A DNA stretch of 13,968 bases, taken from contig CBDUQS010000033.1 of assembly GCA_965369815.1 (NCBI GenBank), forward strand, positions 1 to 13,968. Direction: 5' to 3'. Origin of the DNA: DAOWGG01 sp965369815. GTDB taxonomy: Bacteria; Patescibacteriota; Gracilibacteria; UM-FILTER-43-11. Position 1 is the first letter of the stretch; the number at the start of each line of letters is the position of its first letter. The notes beneath the pieces are model-generated. The model ran no database searches, had not been told where the DNA came from, and saw nothing but the letters and a program-made list of their open reading frames with translations. A program made the position numbers and the translations under genes. Below are positions 6,000-12,585 of this stretch, piece by piece.

Positions 6000-6045
6000 T
6001 TCGATTTTCGCCTGCCCCGCATTTGCGGTGGAGCTTCGATTTTCG
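6000..6045. repeat. Short repeat with central hairpin in the GT4 / coiled-coil gene spacer
   Basis: TTCGATTTTCG occurs twice (6000-6010 and 6035-6045). Between the copies lies the hairpin CCGCA-TT-TGCGG (6017-6028). The block is GC-richer than its surroundings and sits in the divergent spacer 5931-6172. It looks like a small dispersed palindromic repeat rather than a regulatory site. Confidence 0.45.
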
Positions 6046-6088
6046 AGTTTCCTCAAAGAGGGATTCCATTGATAAAAAGAGAGAAATT

Positions 6089-6097
6089 TGCTATAAT
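6089..6097 (+). promoter_or_regulatory. Extended -10 promoter for the 6173-7711 gene pair
   Basis: TGCTATAAT is an extended -10 with a perfect hexamer at 6092-6097. A start near 6104 would put the whole of the 11-bp repeat array at 6106-6178 in the mRNA leader, up to and including the start codon. Confidence 0.65.
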
Positions 6098-6105
6098 AAA
6101 CAGAT

Positions 6106-6178
6106 ATATTCAAATAGCTTTCAAATGGCCTCCAGGTTGCCTACAGCTATTTGATAGCAATTTGATAGCAATTTGAAT
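6106..6178. repeat. Array of 11-bp units (array 2) in the leader and start of the 6173 gene
   Basis: On the plus strand a partial unit (ATTCAAATA) is followed by GCTTTCAAATG, GCCTCCAGGTT, a 7-nt GCCTACA, and then GCTATTTGATA, GCAATTTGATA and GCAATTTGAAT. Units left of the 7-nt spacer have CAAAT and units to the right have ATTTG, so the halves are inverted and can pair into an imperfect hairpin. The TTG start codon of the following gene (6173-6175) lies in the last unit. Unit length, the GC anchor and the opposed layout match array 1 at 4737-4829. Confidence 0.7.
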
Positions 6179-7213
6179 AAACATTCCAAACATCTTCGGC
6201 ATCATGCAAAAAAGCACAATGAAGACCATCTTCATCTGAAAGGTTTGCTTTCAAAATACAATCCAACCAAAGAAAAGATAGGGGGAACTTTTGTGGTAAC
6301 TTTTTTAGTTGTACTGCTTAGCTTGCTGATTTTCAGAAGCTGGGGAGGAATTGTTGAGGCATTAAAACCCGACCCAAAACTCCCGCCACAACAAGTGGAG
6401 ACACACGGTGCAAAAACAGGGGCGTTAAGCGTATACAAAGTGGAAAAACAAGCCAGTAGGGATTACCGAAACCTACTCTCAAGCATTTTAACCATCGGAA
6501 GCGTTCAGGCCGCCGACACCAATATAGCTTTCGGACAAGGAAGAGGTGAAGAAATGCCAAGACTTGGAGATAATTTAGGAAACAGTGTATGGACTACAAA
6601 TTATCTAAGCACTGGACAACATTTAACAAAAATAATGCAGAAACGAGCCAAAGGGCTTCAGAAAAGCGTTCTTTCTACCTACTACCTCGGAGAAAAAACA
6701 ATCGATATCAACTCAACCCTTCAATCGGATTCTAAAATTTTGGGTCAAATCAAAAACACACTATCGGTGGATCTATTTCAGTACTTAAATCAAGCAGTCC
6801 ATCGTGCGGACGCCTTGGATGAATATTTAAATCTTCTAAAGGTACTAGCAAAAAAATCAAATGAAAGAATTGCTGACCTTCAATATAAAATCGACTTCTT
6901 ATCCGCCAACTCACAAGGACGCGAACAGGAAATACGAATCAGTGAATCAGCTTTCTTCGAAAACCTTCAAATATTCGACGGCCCCAATGCGGAGGATGAT
7001 TTAGCCGCATTCATCGGACTCAGAGAAAGTCAGGCCGAAATTCGAGCAAAATTAGGTGCTTATAAATCCCTTCAGGATTACTACCAATTCTTCAGACCTC
7101 GTTTACAAAATATGACCGCCACCATTCAAGCCAACCGAGCTCCGCTCATCGCTGGCGTTAAAGTAGTAGAAATTCAGAACATGACCTTGCCACTCATCAT
7201 TCGCCAAAGGTAA
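6173..7213 (+). CDS. Membrane-anchored coiled-coil protein, unknown function
   Basis: I do not recognise this 346-aa protein. It has a His/Lys-rich cytoplasmic N-terminus (residues 1-36, nine His), one membrane helix at about 39-56 (TFVVTFLVVLLSLLIF), and then a large, probably extracytoplasmic, part. Residues 200-260 are strongly helical with heptad character (NQAVHRADALDEYLNLLKVLAKKSNERIADLQYKIDFL), as are 283-315, which suggests a coiled-coil stalk or assembly domain. No ATG is available near the 5' end; an in-frame TAG at 6155 leaves TTG at 6173 as the only sensible start, and it lies inside the 11-bp repeat array. It is separated by only 9 nt from nadM and probably shares its transcript. 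Stop TAA. Confidence 0.75.
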   Translation: MNKHSKHLRHHAKKHNEDHLHLKGLLSKYNPTKEKIGGTFVVTFLVVLLSLLIFRSWGGIVEALKPDPKLPPQQVETHGAKTGALSVYKVEKQASRDYRNLLSSILTIGSVQAADTNIAFGQGRGEEMPRLGDNLGNSVWTTNYLSTGQHLTKIMQKRAKGLQKSVLSTYYLGEKTIDINSTLQSDSKILGQIKNTLSVDLFQYLNQAVHRADALDEYLNLLKVLAKKSNERIADLQYKIDFLSANSQGREQEIRISESAFFENLQIFDGPNAEDDLAAFIGLRESQAEIRAKLGAYKSLQDYYQFFRPRLQNMTATIQANRAPLIAGVKVVEIQNMTLPLIIRQR

Positions 7214-7222
7214 GATGCGGGT

Positions 7223-7711
7223 ATGAAAACAGGTTTTTATACAGGAAGATTTCAACCCTTCCACCTAGGACATCTATCCGCCGTAAAGCAAGCTTTAGAA
7301 GAAGTGGATTTTCTACATATCGGCATTGGAAGCGCTCAGTATAAAAACACGGAAGAAAACCCCTTCAGCGCCGAAGATCGTGAAAAATACATTCGAGCCT
7401 CTCTTCTTGAAAATGAAATTTTAGAAGATCAGTTCGAAATCAACCTCATTCCCGACATTCATAATAATTCAAAATGGCCCGCTCATGTGCAAAGACTCGT
7501 CCCCTCTTTCGATGTGATATTTGTAGGTGAAGAAGGGGTAGTGAAAAAGTTATTTGAAACCTACACCAACATTCCCGTAAAAATCGTCAAAAAAGAAGTC
7601 GACATCTGCGCGACTGATATTCGGAAAATGATGAAAAAAAATGAAGGCTGGGAAAAGTACCTACCCCCAGCTTGTACAGAACATCTAAAGGAAATCGACA
7701 CTAAATGCTAA
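7223..7711 (+). CDS. nadM: Nicotinamide-nucleotide adenylyltransferase, archaeal NadM type
   Basis: This 162-aa protein is a nucleotidyltransferase with the HxGH signature in GRFQPFHLGHL (8-18). It joins NMN (or NaMN) and ATP into NAD. It resembles the archaeal-type NadM rather than bacterial NadD: it has GIGSAQYKNTEENPFSAEDR (34-53) after the first helix and the C-terminal nucleotide motif ICATDIRKMM (128-137), equivalent to ISxTxIR. The length is normal for stand-alone NadM, and no Nudix domain is fused. The start ATG at 7223 lies 9 nt after the preceding TAA. The stop (TAA, 7709-7711) overlaps the convergent 98-aa gene by 11 bp. No other NAD-pathway gene is visible; in reduced genomes this enzyme usually serves salvage. 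Confidence 0.88.
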   Translation: MKTGFYTGRFQPFHLGHLSAVKQALEEVDFLHIGIGSAQYKNTEENPFSAEDREKYIRASLLENEILEDQFEINLIPDIHNNSKWPAHVQRLVPSFDVIFVGEEGVVKKLFETYTNIPVKIVKKEVDICATDIRKMMKKNEGWEKYLPPACTEHLKEIDTKC

Positions 7712-7997
7712 CCCTAAGAAGCGCCATAAGTTGCTGACGATAAGTATCATCGATCAATTCAACATTAGACGACCCTTCAATAAACGGATCTCCCTCATGG
7801 GGAATGCGTATTCTTATTTTTTCTCCCTGAATCTCAAGATCCATAATTAAATCGGAATCCTCATCGGACGCGTCCATTAAGTAGGGAGGGTTATGTTCTG
7901 GCAGTAAGCCAAAGCGAGCTTCAAGCGAATCAAAAAGTGCAACCGATTTATCCACGCGATGCTTCCAATCAGAAGAAGGGACATATCTTTCAGCCAT
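7701..7997 (-). CDS. Small acidic hypothetical protein
   Basis: I do not recognise this 98-aa protein. It is soluble and acidic, with a helical N-terminus (SDWKHRVDKSVALFDSLEARFG, 9-30), an Asp-rich turn (DASDEDSD, 42-49) and alternating beta-like segments (LIMDLEIQGEKIRIRIP, 50-66) before a C-terminal helix. The MAERY start at 7997 has no Shine-Dalgarno; the bases before it on the coding strand are pyrimidine-rich. Its 3' end runs 11 bp into nadM on the opposite strand. It lies 47 bp downstream of the O-antigen ligase gene on the same strand and may be co-transcribed with it. It is probably a real gene, since the frame fills the gap between its neighbours. Stop TAG. Confidence 0.6.
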   Translation of the reverse strand: MAERYVPSSDWKHRVDKSVALFDSLEARFGLLPEHNPPYLMDASDEDSDLIMDLEIQGEKIRIRIPHEGDPFIEGSSNVELIDDTYRQQLMALLRVSI

Positions 7998-8044
7998 AGG
8001 GAGGGGGTTTAAATGTTTTAACGAAAAGCAATATATCTAAATTT

Positions 8045-9310
8045 TTATTTTTCGTCCAGTAAACTTAAGCCAATCAACAAATAGACCATCATCAATGGGA
8101 AAAGAAGTGAATTTACAAACACCGAATGAATCATCGCCCCACCAAACCCCGCCACCAAACCAGCATCGAGGTAACTACGAAAGGTTTCCTTTTTCCACAA
8201 GCGTTTAATCGCGACCGCAGTGGCCACAAAACCGATTGAAAGGTAGCTGAGTAACCCAAGTAACCCCGACGTCGCCCAAATCGTTAGAAGCGAACTATCG
8301 GAACCGCCAGAAGCATGACCAGAAAGAAGTCCATGACCTCGATTGTTGATTTCGTACGCGTATCGACTATATCCCACACCAACCCACGGATGTTCATCGA
8401 TCATCTCCCACGCAAATCGCCACGACCAAACCCGAAGCTCAGCCGTTGGATCGAGAGGTTTTTGACTATCTAACCCTAAAAGCGATTTCCCCGAATCCCA
8501 AGCTTCTAAGCTTCTTTCCTGAACTCGTGGGGAAAAAGTGAAAGCCAAAATAACAATCAAAACCCCTGCTACTAAAAGCTTACGGGATTTAAAGAGCGCC
8601 AAAATGCCAAGTGTCGCCATTAAGGCCAGGTAACCACTACGAGAAAAAGTTAAATAAAGAGAAACCATGCCGAGCATGGCAATCGCTGCAAAAATAAAAA
8701 ACCACTTCTTATTGCGTTTATGACGAAAGTAAAGCCCCAAAGCAATCACGGGCCCCAGTATAAAGGCCAAATAACCACTAATAAAATTCGGATCAAACCA
8801 GGTAGAAAGAAGTCTACCGATGTGTGGATCCCAGCCATCTAAGTAAAGTCCAAGCTCCAGGAAGCTGGGAAAAAATTTAAGCTGTAAGAATCCAAATAAA
8901 CAAATAAGCACCATGCTCCCAATCATTCCCCCTAAAATCAGATCTCGAAACTGCGTCTTTTTCCCCTCTCTATCCAATAAATCAAAAGCGATGGGGGTAA
9001 GTACCAAATACATTCCGAATCGCCCCATATAAGAAAAAGCAATCACCATCTGTTTAAAGTCGAAACGATAAAGATTGATTAAGTAGGTAATGGCAAGGGT
9101 GAACAAGAAGAGTGCCACCATCTTCCCGATCTTCCCCCATCGGAGCTTCCGATCGTTCTTAATCTTATCCGCCACCCACAGTATAAACAGTGGCGGTATT
9201 AGTAAATCGGAGGGTAGAAATTCAAACCCAGCCAAAGGCAATCGCCAAAGCTCCCCAGTAACGGGTGCGAGTAGAATGGCGCCAAAAAGGATGTAGATAA
9301 GTTTTTGCAT
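8045..9310 (-). CDS. O-antigen ligase / polymerase family membrane protein (Wzy_C)
   Basis: This 421-aa protein is hydrophobic, with about 10-12 membrane helices. It has the hallmarks of the Wzy_C (O-antigen ligase WaaL / polymerase Wzy) superfamily: TFSRSGYLAL at the start of a helix (221-230), then the large extracytoplasmic loop with RVWSWRFAWEMIDEHPWVGVGYSRY (293-317) and GSDSSLLTIWATSGLLGLL (336-354). The Arg residues of these motifs match the positively charged loop needed in the family. It probably joins surface glycans or links them to a carrier; ligase and polymerase cannot be told apart by sequence. With the GT4 gene it is the visible part of surface-glycan synthesis here. Stop TAA; no Shine-Dalgarno before the ATG at 9310. 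Confidence 0.87.
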   Translation of the reverse strand: MQKLIYILFGAILLAPVTGELWRLPLAGFEFLPSDLLIPPLFILWVADKIKNDRKLRWGKIGKMVALFLFTLAITYLINLYRFDFKQMVIAFSYMGRFGMYLVLTPIAFDLLDREGKKTQFRDLILGGMIGSMVLICLFGFLQLKFFPSFLELGLYLDGWDPHIGRLLSTWFDPNFISGYLAFILGPVIALGLYFRHKRNKKWFFIFAAIAMLGMVSLYLTFSRSGYLALMATLGILALFKSRKLLVAGVLIVILAFTFSPRVQERSLEAWDSGKSLLGLDSQKPLDPTAELRVWSWRFAWEMIDEHPWVGVGYSRYAYEINNRGHGLLSGHASGGSDSSLLTIWATSGLLGLLSYLSIGFVATAVAIKRLWKKETFRSYLDAGLVAGFGGAMIHSVFVNSLLFPLMMVYLLIGLSLLDEK

Positions 9311-9343
9311 AGGCAGGAAAATAAAATACTATACTATCACTCA

Positions 9344-9494
9344 ACTTGTCATCCTGAACTTCCCACTTGTCATCCTTCTTTTGTCATTCCGACCCATGCG
9401 GAGGAATCCCTATTCAGATAATCTGAGATTTATTGGTTAAGGGATTTCTCGACAAGCTCGAAATGACAAAGGGGGGCTCGAAATGACAAAGGGG
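9344..9494. repeat. Nested palindromic repeat cluster of the TTTGTCATYCC family
   Basis: The core runs from TTTGTCATT (9380-9388) to its reverse complement AATGACAAA (9462-9470). Inside are GGAATCCC and GGGATTTC near the ends and a TCGA-CAAGC-TCGA hairpin (9449-9461). Extra copies of the termini are stacked at both sides: ACTTGTCATCCT at 9344-9355 and 9365-9376 (period 21) and a 19-bp right end at 9456-9474 and 9476-9494 (period 20). This looks like nested or tandemly duplicated ends of the same family as the 21-173 element. It fills the space between two divergent genes. Confidence 0.7.
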
Positions 9495-9517
9495 TGGAAT
9501 TCTATCCCCTATCCAAT

Positions 9518-9523
9518 TACAAT
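9518..9523 (+). promoter_or_regulatory. Possible -10 element giving a near-leaderless ksgA-type mRNA
   Basis: TACAAT ends only 9 nt before the ATG at 9533, so transcription would begin at or within a few bases of the start codon. No -35 is clear. The same hexamer serves rpsP. Tentative. Confidence 0.35.
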
Positions 9524-9532
9524 AACCCCGCT

Positions 9533-10459
9533 ATGTCAATCAACCAACAAATATGTCAGGCAGAACTCGACGAACGAAACCTAATCCCCCGCAAATATTA
9601 CGGACAGGTTTTTACAACCGACGAAAAAGTAATCGATGAACTGATCCAAACCATCAAGTCTATTTATAAACCCGGAACAAAGATCATCGAAATTGGTGGT
9701 GGATTGGGATACATAACGAAGCGTTTAATCGAAGAATTTGATGATGTCGATTGCGTTGAATTGGATGATGAACTTTTTAAAATATTAGTGAATAAATTTT
9801 GTACTCAAAAAGGCGTTATGAACAAAAACTGTATTCAATCAGAATCCCCTATTTTGAACACAAATCTTGTTCTTGATAAAGAAACTGCAGAGGAAAAAGA
9901 AGAAACAGAAAATCCGAACAAAAAAAGTATTCATACTTCTTCCTCTGAAGCAAAAAAACAAGAAACCTCAAAAAACCCAGGAAACACAAATTGTATTCAG
10001 CATAACAATTTACGGCTTATTAAAGGCGATATCCTTGAATACAAGCCATCAAGCCAAGATTACTTGTTTGTTGGCAACATTCCGTTCCATATTTCCGGAA
10101 AATTATACCGAAAATTCATGTCAGAAATCGATCACAAACCATACGGAATGGTGTTCATAACCGACAAACAATACGCCAAAACACTAATGGGTCAACCACC
10201 ACGATGCTACCGCGTTTCACTCCAAGCCCAATCCTACGGCGACATCGAAATCGTATCCGACGTTCCCCCTTCGTCCGTCTACCCAGAACCCAAAGTAACG
10301 GCCTGTATCATGAAAATCACCCAGAATGATACCGAAGTACCCAAAAACTTCTGGGAGACCGTAAATCGCCACTGGGAGAACTTTCCGACTAAAGAAGTGG
10401 AGAGTCCGAAGACGGTTGGGCTAAAGGGATGGATTGAGTTAGCTAAAGAAACTCAATAG
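9533..10459 (+). CDS. ksgA: KsgA/RsmA-family rRNA adenine dimethyltransferase with a low-complexity insert
   Basis: The core is that of the KsgA/Dim1 family, which dimethylates two adjacent adenines near the 3' end of 16S rRNA. GQVF (24-27) stands for GQNFL, IEIGGGLGYIT (52-62) is the SAM-binding motif I, E76 follows in VELDDEL, KGDILEY (164-170) carries the acidic residue, and GNIPFHISGKL (181-191) is the catalytic N-I/L-P-Y/F motif. About 65 residues (91-158), rich in Lys, Glu, Ser, Thr and Asn, interrupt the strand between motifs II and III, where the family normally has a short turn. The C-terminal domain is short. I start at ATG 9533 because the earlier in-frame GTG (9494) lies in the repeat. 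It overlaps the convergent gene by 17 bp. Stop TAG. Confidence 0.82.
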   Translation: MSINQQICQAELDERNLIPRKYYGQVFTTDEKVIDELIQTIKSIYKPGTKIIEIGGGLGYITKRLIEEFDDVDCVELDDELFKILVNKFCTQKGVMNKNCIQSESPILNTNLVLDKETAEEKEETENPNKKSIHTSSSEAKKQETSKNPGNTNCIQHNNLRLIKGDILEYKPSSQDYLFVGNIPFHISGKLYRKFMSEIDHKPYGMVFITDKQYAKTLMGQPPRCYRVSLQAQSYGDIEIVSDVPPSSVYPEPKVTACIMKITQNDTEVPKNFWETVNRHWENFPTKEVESPKTVGLKGWIELAKETQ

Positions 10460-11153
10460 ATCCGATGATACCCTCTAAATAATCGACTTCTTTCTCTTCA
10501 CTGTCACCAAGACAGCTTGTTTGGAAAACGTAATTATATTCGGAACCGACAATTTCATAGGAAAAATACTTACACATATCCCCATCATATGATTTAACTA
10601 TCTCAAAATTATTCACCATTAACCTTTCCGGCTCTGGATAATCTAAATAATCAACAATTGTCTCATGGTACTCTTTAGCCTTTTTAAACACCACTTCTGC
10701 AGATAGGTGTTCAAATGAACGAAAGGTAAATCCCCAAGGAAAAGAGCAGGCATCAGCGTAACAACGAGGCACCAAACTAACGTAAGAATCATTACTTGTA
10801 TCGTAAGGCTCAACCTTATAATCGGGATGCCCCCAGGTATCATCATATGGAATTTCAAAAGAAATCCCTTTTTCAGAACTAGTATAAACCGCTGTTCTAG
10901 TAGCATTTTTAATCCCACTATTATCCCAATCAATATAATATTTATTTAAATCAACCTTGATAGCATCCTCAATTTCCGCTTTTCAATCCTTCTCCATAAG
11001 ATTGGACTTTGCCTCCTGACGCCAAGTTTCCCTTTTTAGTTCTTCTGTTTGAACCTCTAGCTCCTTAATATCCTGAGATTGCATATAGTAAAAGTATCCA
11101 CCAATACCAATAATAATCACTAAAATAAGAGTAAATAAATTCGATTTTTTCAC
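10443..11153 (-). pseudogene. Membrane-anchored orphan protein interrupted by one in-frame TGA
   Basis: The reading frame is continuous from a GTG at 11151-11153 to a TAG at 10443 (236 codons) except for one TGA at 10983-10985, codon 57. Before it: VKKSNLFTLILVIIIGIGGYFYY, a membrane anchor (about 5-23), then a charged helix ending NLMEKD. After it the frame continues at once with KAEIEDAIKVDLNKYYIDWDN, then GISFEIPYDDTW and a C-terminal part with four Cys (PRCYADAC, MCKYF, TSCLG) that would suit a secreted disulfide-bonded domain. I do not recognise the family. No frameshift is needed. It is either a recent nonsense mutation (CGA or TGG to TGA), a sequencing error, or read-through. It lies downstream of ssb and ends convergently with the ksgA-type gene. 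Confidence 0.7.
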
Positions 11154-11218
11154 TTTTTTAATTAATTAAATTAAATAAAATACTAAATATATAATTAGTA
11201 TATAAATAAAAAATTGTC

Positions 11219-11257
11219 AAAAAAAAACCCTCCCCCACCCATAAGAGCAGAAGAGGG
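11219..11257 (-). terminator. Intrinsic terminator after ssb
   Basis: On the minus strand CCCTC (from 11257) pairs with GAGGG (to 11228) and is followed by nine T's (11227-11219). The loop is long (20 nt) and G-rich. It lies 19 bp after the ssb stop and should separate ssb from the interrupted gene. Confidence 0.7.
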
Positions 11258-11275
11258 CTTTTAAATTTAAAACAA

Positions 11276-12175
11276 TTAAAACGGCAAATCTTCTGCCTTA
11301 ATCTCTGGTTCATAATTAATAGCTGGAACCTCGGTTGGATTCTCTGGAACCACACCAGCAGGAGCAGGAGCTTCTGCGGTAGGTGCAGGAGTATCAGTTT
11401 TCACCATAGGATCAGAAAGAGTAACGTTCGTGGTAGCCGCAGACGCCTCTCTAGCCGCTGGAGCACCAAGCTCCGTATCAACAGCGCCAAGAGCTAACGC
11501 GCGATCCGCAACAATCTCGGTTGTCCAACGCTTCTGACCGTCTGGAGTTTCCCAACTACGTGTTTGTAAACGACCGGTAACATAAACCTTTCGACCTTTC
11601 TTAATGGCTTCTCCAAGAGATTTAGCCAACTCACCCCAAGCAACCACATTGTGGAACTCAGTCTTTTCCTGACTTTCACCCGTTCGAGACTTCCATGAGA
11701 AGTTAGTCGCCACTCCAAAAGAACAAACGCTGTCTCCACCTGGAGTCTGTCGGATTTCAGGATCTTTAGTAGCGTTTCCAACAATCTCTGCCTGATTCAA
11801 ACCACCAGCAACTTGAGAATTAGCAGAGAGAGGTGCGTGAGCATTACGAGGGTCTAAAAGAATCATCTCGTCTGCAACTACACGGGTTTTATAACGCTTC
11901 TGACCCTCTTGGTCTTCCCAGTCATCGGTTTGAATACGACCTGAGATGAAGACCTGACTGCCTTTTTTAAGGTATTTATCAGAAATATCAGCAAGACCTC
12001 TCCAAACAACAACGTTGATAAAAGAAGTTCCCATTTGAGACTGCCCAGAAGCATTAACAAAGGTTTGTTTAGTAACAATATTTAAATCCCCTACCGACTG
12101 ACCCGTAGGCGTTTGGCGGATTTCAGGAGCTTGAGTTAAGTGACCAATGATCTGAGTGCGGTTAAGTGCGTACAT
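11276..12175 (-). CDS. ssb: Single-stranded DNA-binding protein with two OB folds per chain
   Basis: This 299-aa SSB contains two complete OB domains. OB1 (1-107) starts MYALNRTQIIGHLTQAPEIRQTPTG and has FINVVVWRGLADISDKYLKKGSQVFISGRIQTDDW. OB2 (126-229) repeats the plan: LNQAEIVGNATKDPEIRQTPGGDSV, FHNVVAWGELAKSLGEAIKKGRKVYVTGRLQTRSW. The family normally has one OB domain in about 170 aa and forms tetramers, so this chain may act as a dimer, as in Deinococcus/Thermus. A Pro/Ala/Thr-rich linker (230-290) leads to the acidic tip EIKAEDLPF, the usual partner-binding tail ending in Pro-Phe. A good promoter lies upstream and a terminator downstream, so it is probably a single-gene unit. Stop TAA. 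Confidence 0.94.
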   Translation of the reverse strand: MYALNRTQIIGHLTQAPEIRQTPTGQSVGDLNIVTKQTFVNASGQSQMGTSFINVVVWRGLADISDKYLKKGSQVFISGRIQTDDWEDQEGQKRYKTRVVADEMILLDPRNAHAPLSANSQVAGGLNQAEIVGNATKDPEIRQTPGGDSVCSFGVATNFSWKSRTGESQEKTEFHNVVAWGELAKSLGEAIKKGRKVYVTGRLQTRSWETPDGQKRWTTEIVADRALALGAVDTELGAPAAREASAATTNVTLSDPMVKTDTPAPTAEAPAPAGVVPENPTEVPAINYEPEIKAEDLPF

Positions 12176-12210
12176 AGTTATTTTGTGCTTAAGTAATAAA
12201 TCAGATTTAA

Positions 12211-12239
12211 AGCATATCCACTCCTCCCAAAAAGTGCAA
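12211..12239 (-). promoter_or_regulatory. Promoter for ssb
   Basis: On the minus strand TTGCAC (12234-12239) and TATGCT (12211-12216) are 17 bp apart. A start near 12204 gives a leader of about 29 nt to the ATG at 12175. The GGGAGGAG in the spacer is too far upstream to act as a ribosome binding site. Confidence 0.55.
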
Positions 12240-12271
12240 TCAGATTCAGTTGTAAAAACAGGAAAAGATGG

Positions 12272-12287
12272 CTGATTGGCACATCAG
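12272..12287. promoter_or_regulatory. Small palindrome between the two divergent promoters
   Basis: CTGAT-TGGCAC-ATCAG is a 5-bp inverted repeat located between the ssb -35 (12234-12239, minus) and the plus-strand -35 (12292-12297). Its position would suit a regulator acting on both sides, but it is short and may be chance. Confidence 0.25.
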
Positions 12288-12291
12288 ATAT

Positions 12292-12320
12292 TTGACATAA
12301 TATATTTAATATGTTATTAT
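12292..12320 (+). promoter_or_regulatory. Strong sigma-70-type promoter for the 12586 membrane gene
   Basis: A perfect TTGACA (12292-12297) is followed after 17 bp by TATTAT (12315-12320), with TG one base upstream of it (extended -10). The expected start near 12327 leaves a leader of about 260 nt before the next large gene at 12586, unusually long for this window. Confidence 0.8.
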
Positions 12321-12326
12321 ACTACT

Positions 12327-12585
12327 ATCATCGATACAAAAAACAAAATAAATCATTAACCAATATACATAAACCGTGTCGACGATACTGTCTTTTTTAC
12401 TACATAAAAACAAAATATGTCCCCCAAACCCCCTTAAAGAATAGTCCTACTCTCTTTTTCTTAATAAAAGAGGGATTTCAGGAAAATAGAAAATACCATT
12501 GGATAATCTGTCGAAGATTATGATGAATAGAATAACGAAATCTTTTAATCAAATTAATCAGTGGTCAAAAAATAAAAACTAATTT
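12327..12585 (+). other. Long 5' leader (about 260 nt) with a small hairpin and a 20-codon ORF
   Basis: The region between the promoter and the membrane protein gene has no large gene. It contains CTCTTTT/AAAAGAG (about 12450-12471), a hairpin ATAATCT-GTCGA-AGATTAT (12503-12521), and at 12520-12582 a 20-codon ORF (MMNRITKSFNQINQWSKNKN) ending 3 nt before the main ATG and in the same frame. The hairpin covers the first ATG of this ORF. I recognise no known riboswitch or small RNA. Confidence 0.4.

Noticed and set aside
9494..9532. GTG at 9494 as the start of the KsgA-type gene
   Set aside because: It lies at the edge of the palindromic repeat and would add 13 residues with no family match; the ATG at 9533 is followed by normal family sequence.
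10443..10775. Separate 110-aa gene starting at GTG 10775
   Set aside because: The same frame continues upstream for 69 codons to the TGA and then to a membrane anchor, so this is the 3' part of one longer gene.
10983..10985. Selenocysteine codon
   Set aside because: The context (EKD-x-KAE) is not a redox motif, and I see no convincing SECIS-like hairpin just after the TGA.
1059..11153. UGA read as glycine throughout (genetic code 25)
   Set aside because: All genes but one are complete without any internal TGA, and the exonuclease ends correctly at TGA right after its clamp motif; code 25 genomes have many in-frame TGAs.
12311..12523. 70-aa open frame on the plus strand
   Set aside because: Its ATG lies upstream of and overlapping the -10 of a strong promoter, so it would not be on that transcript, and the peptide shows no recognisable motif.
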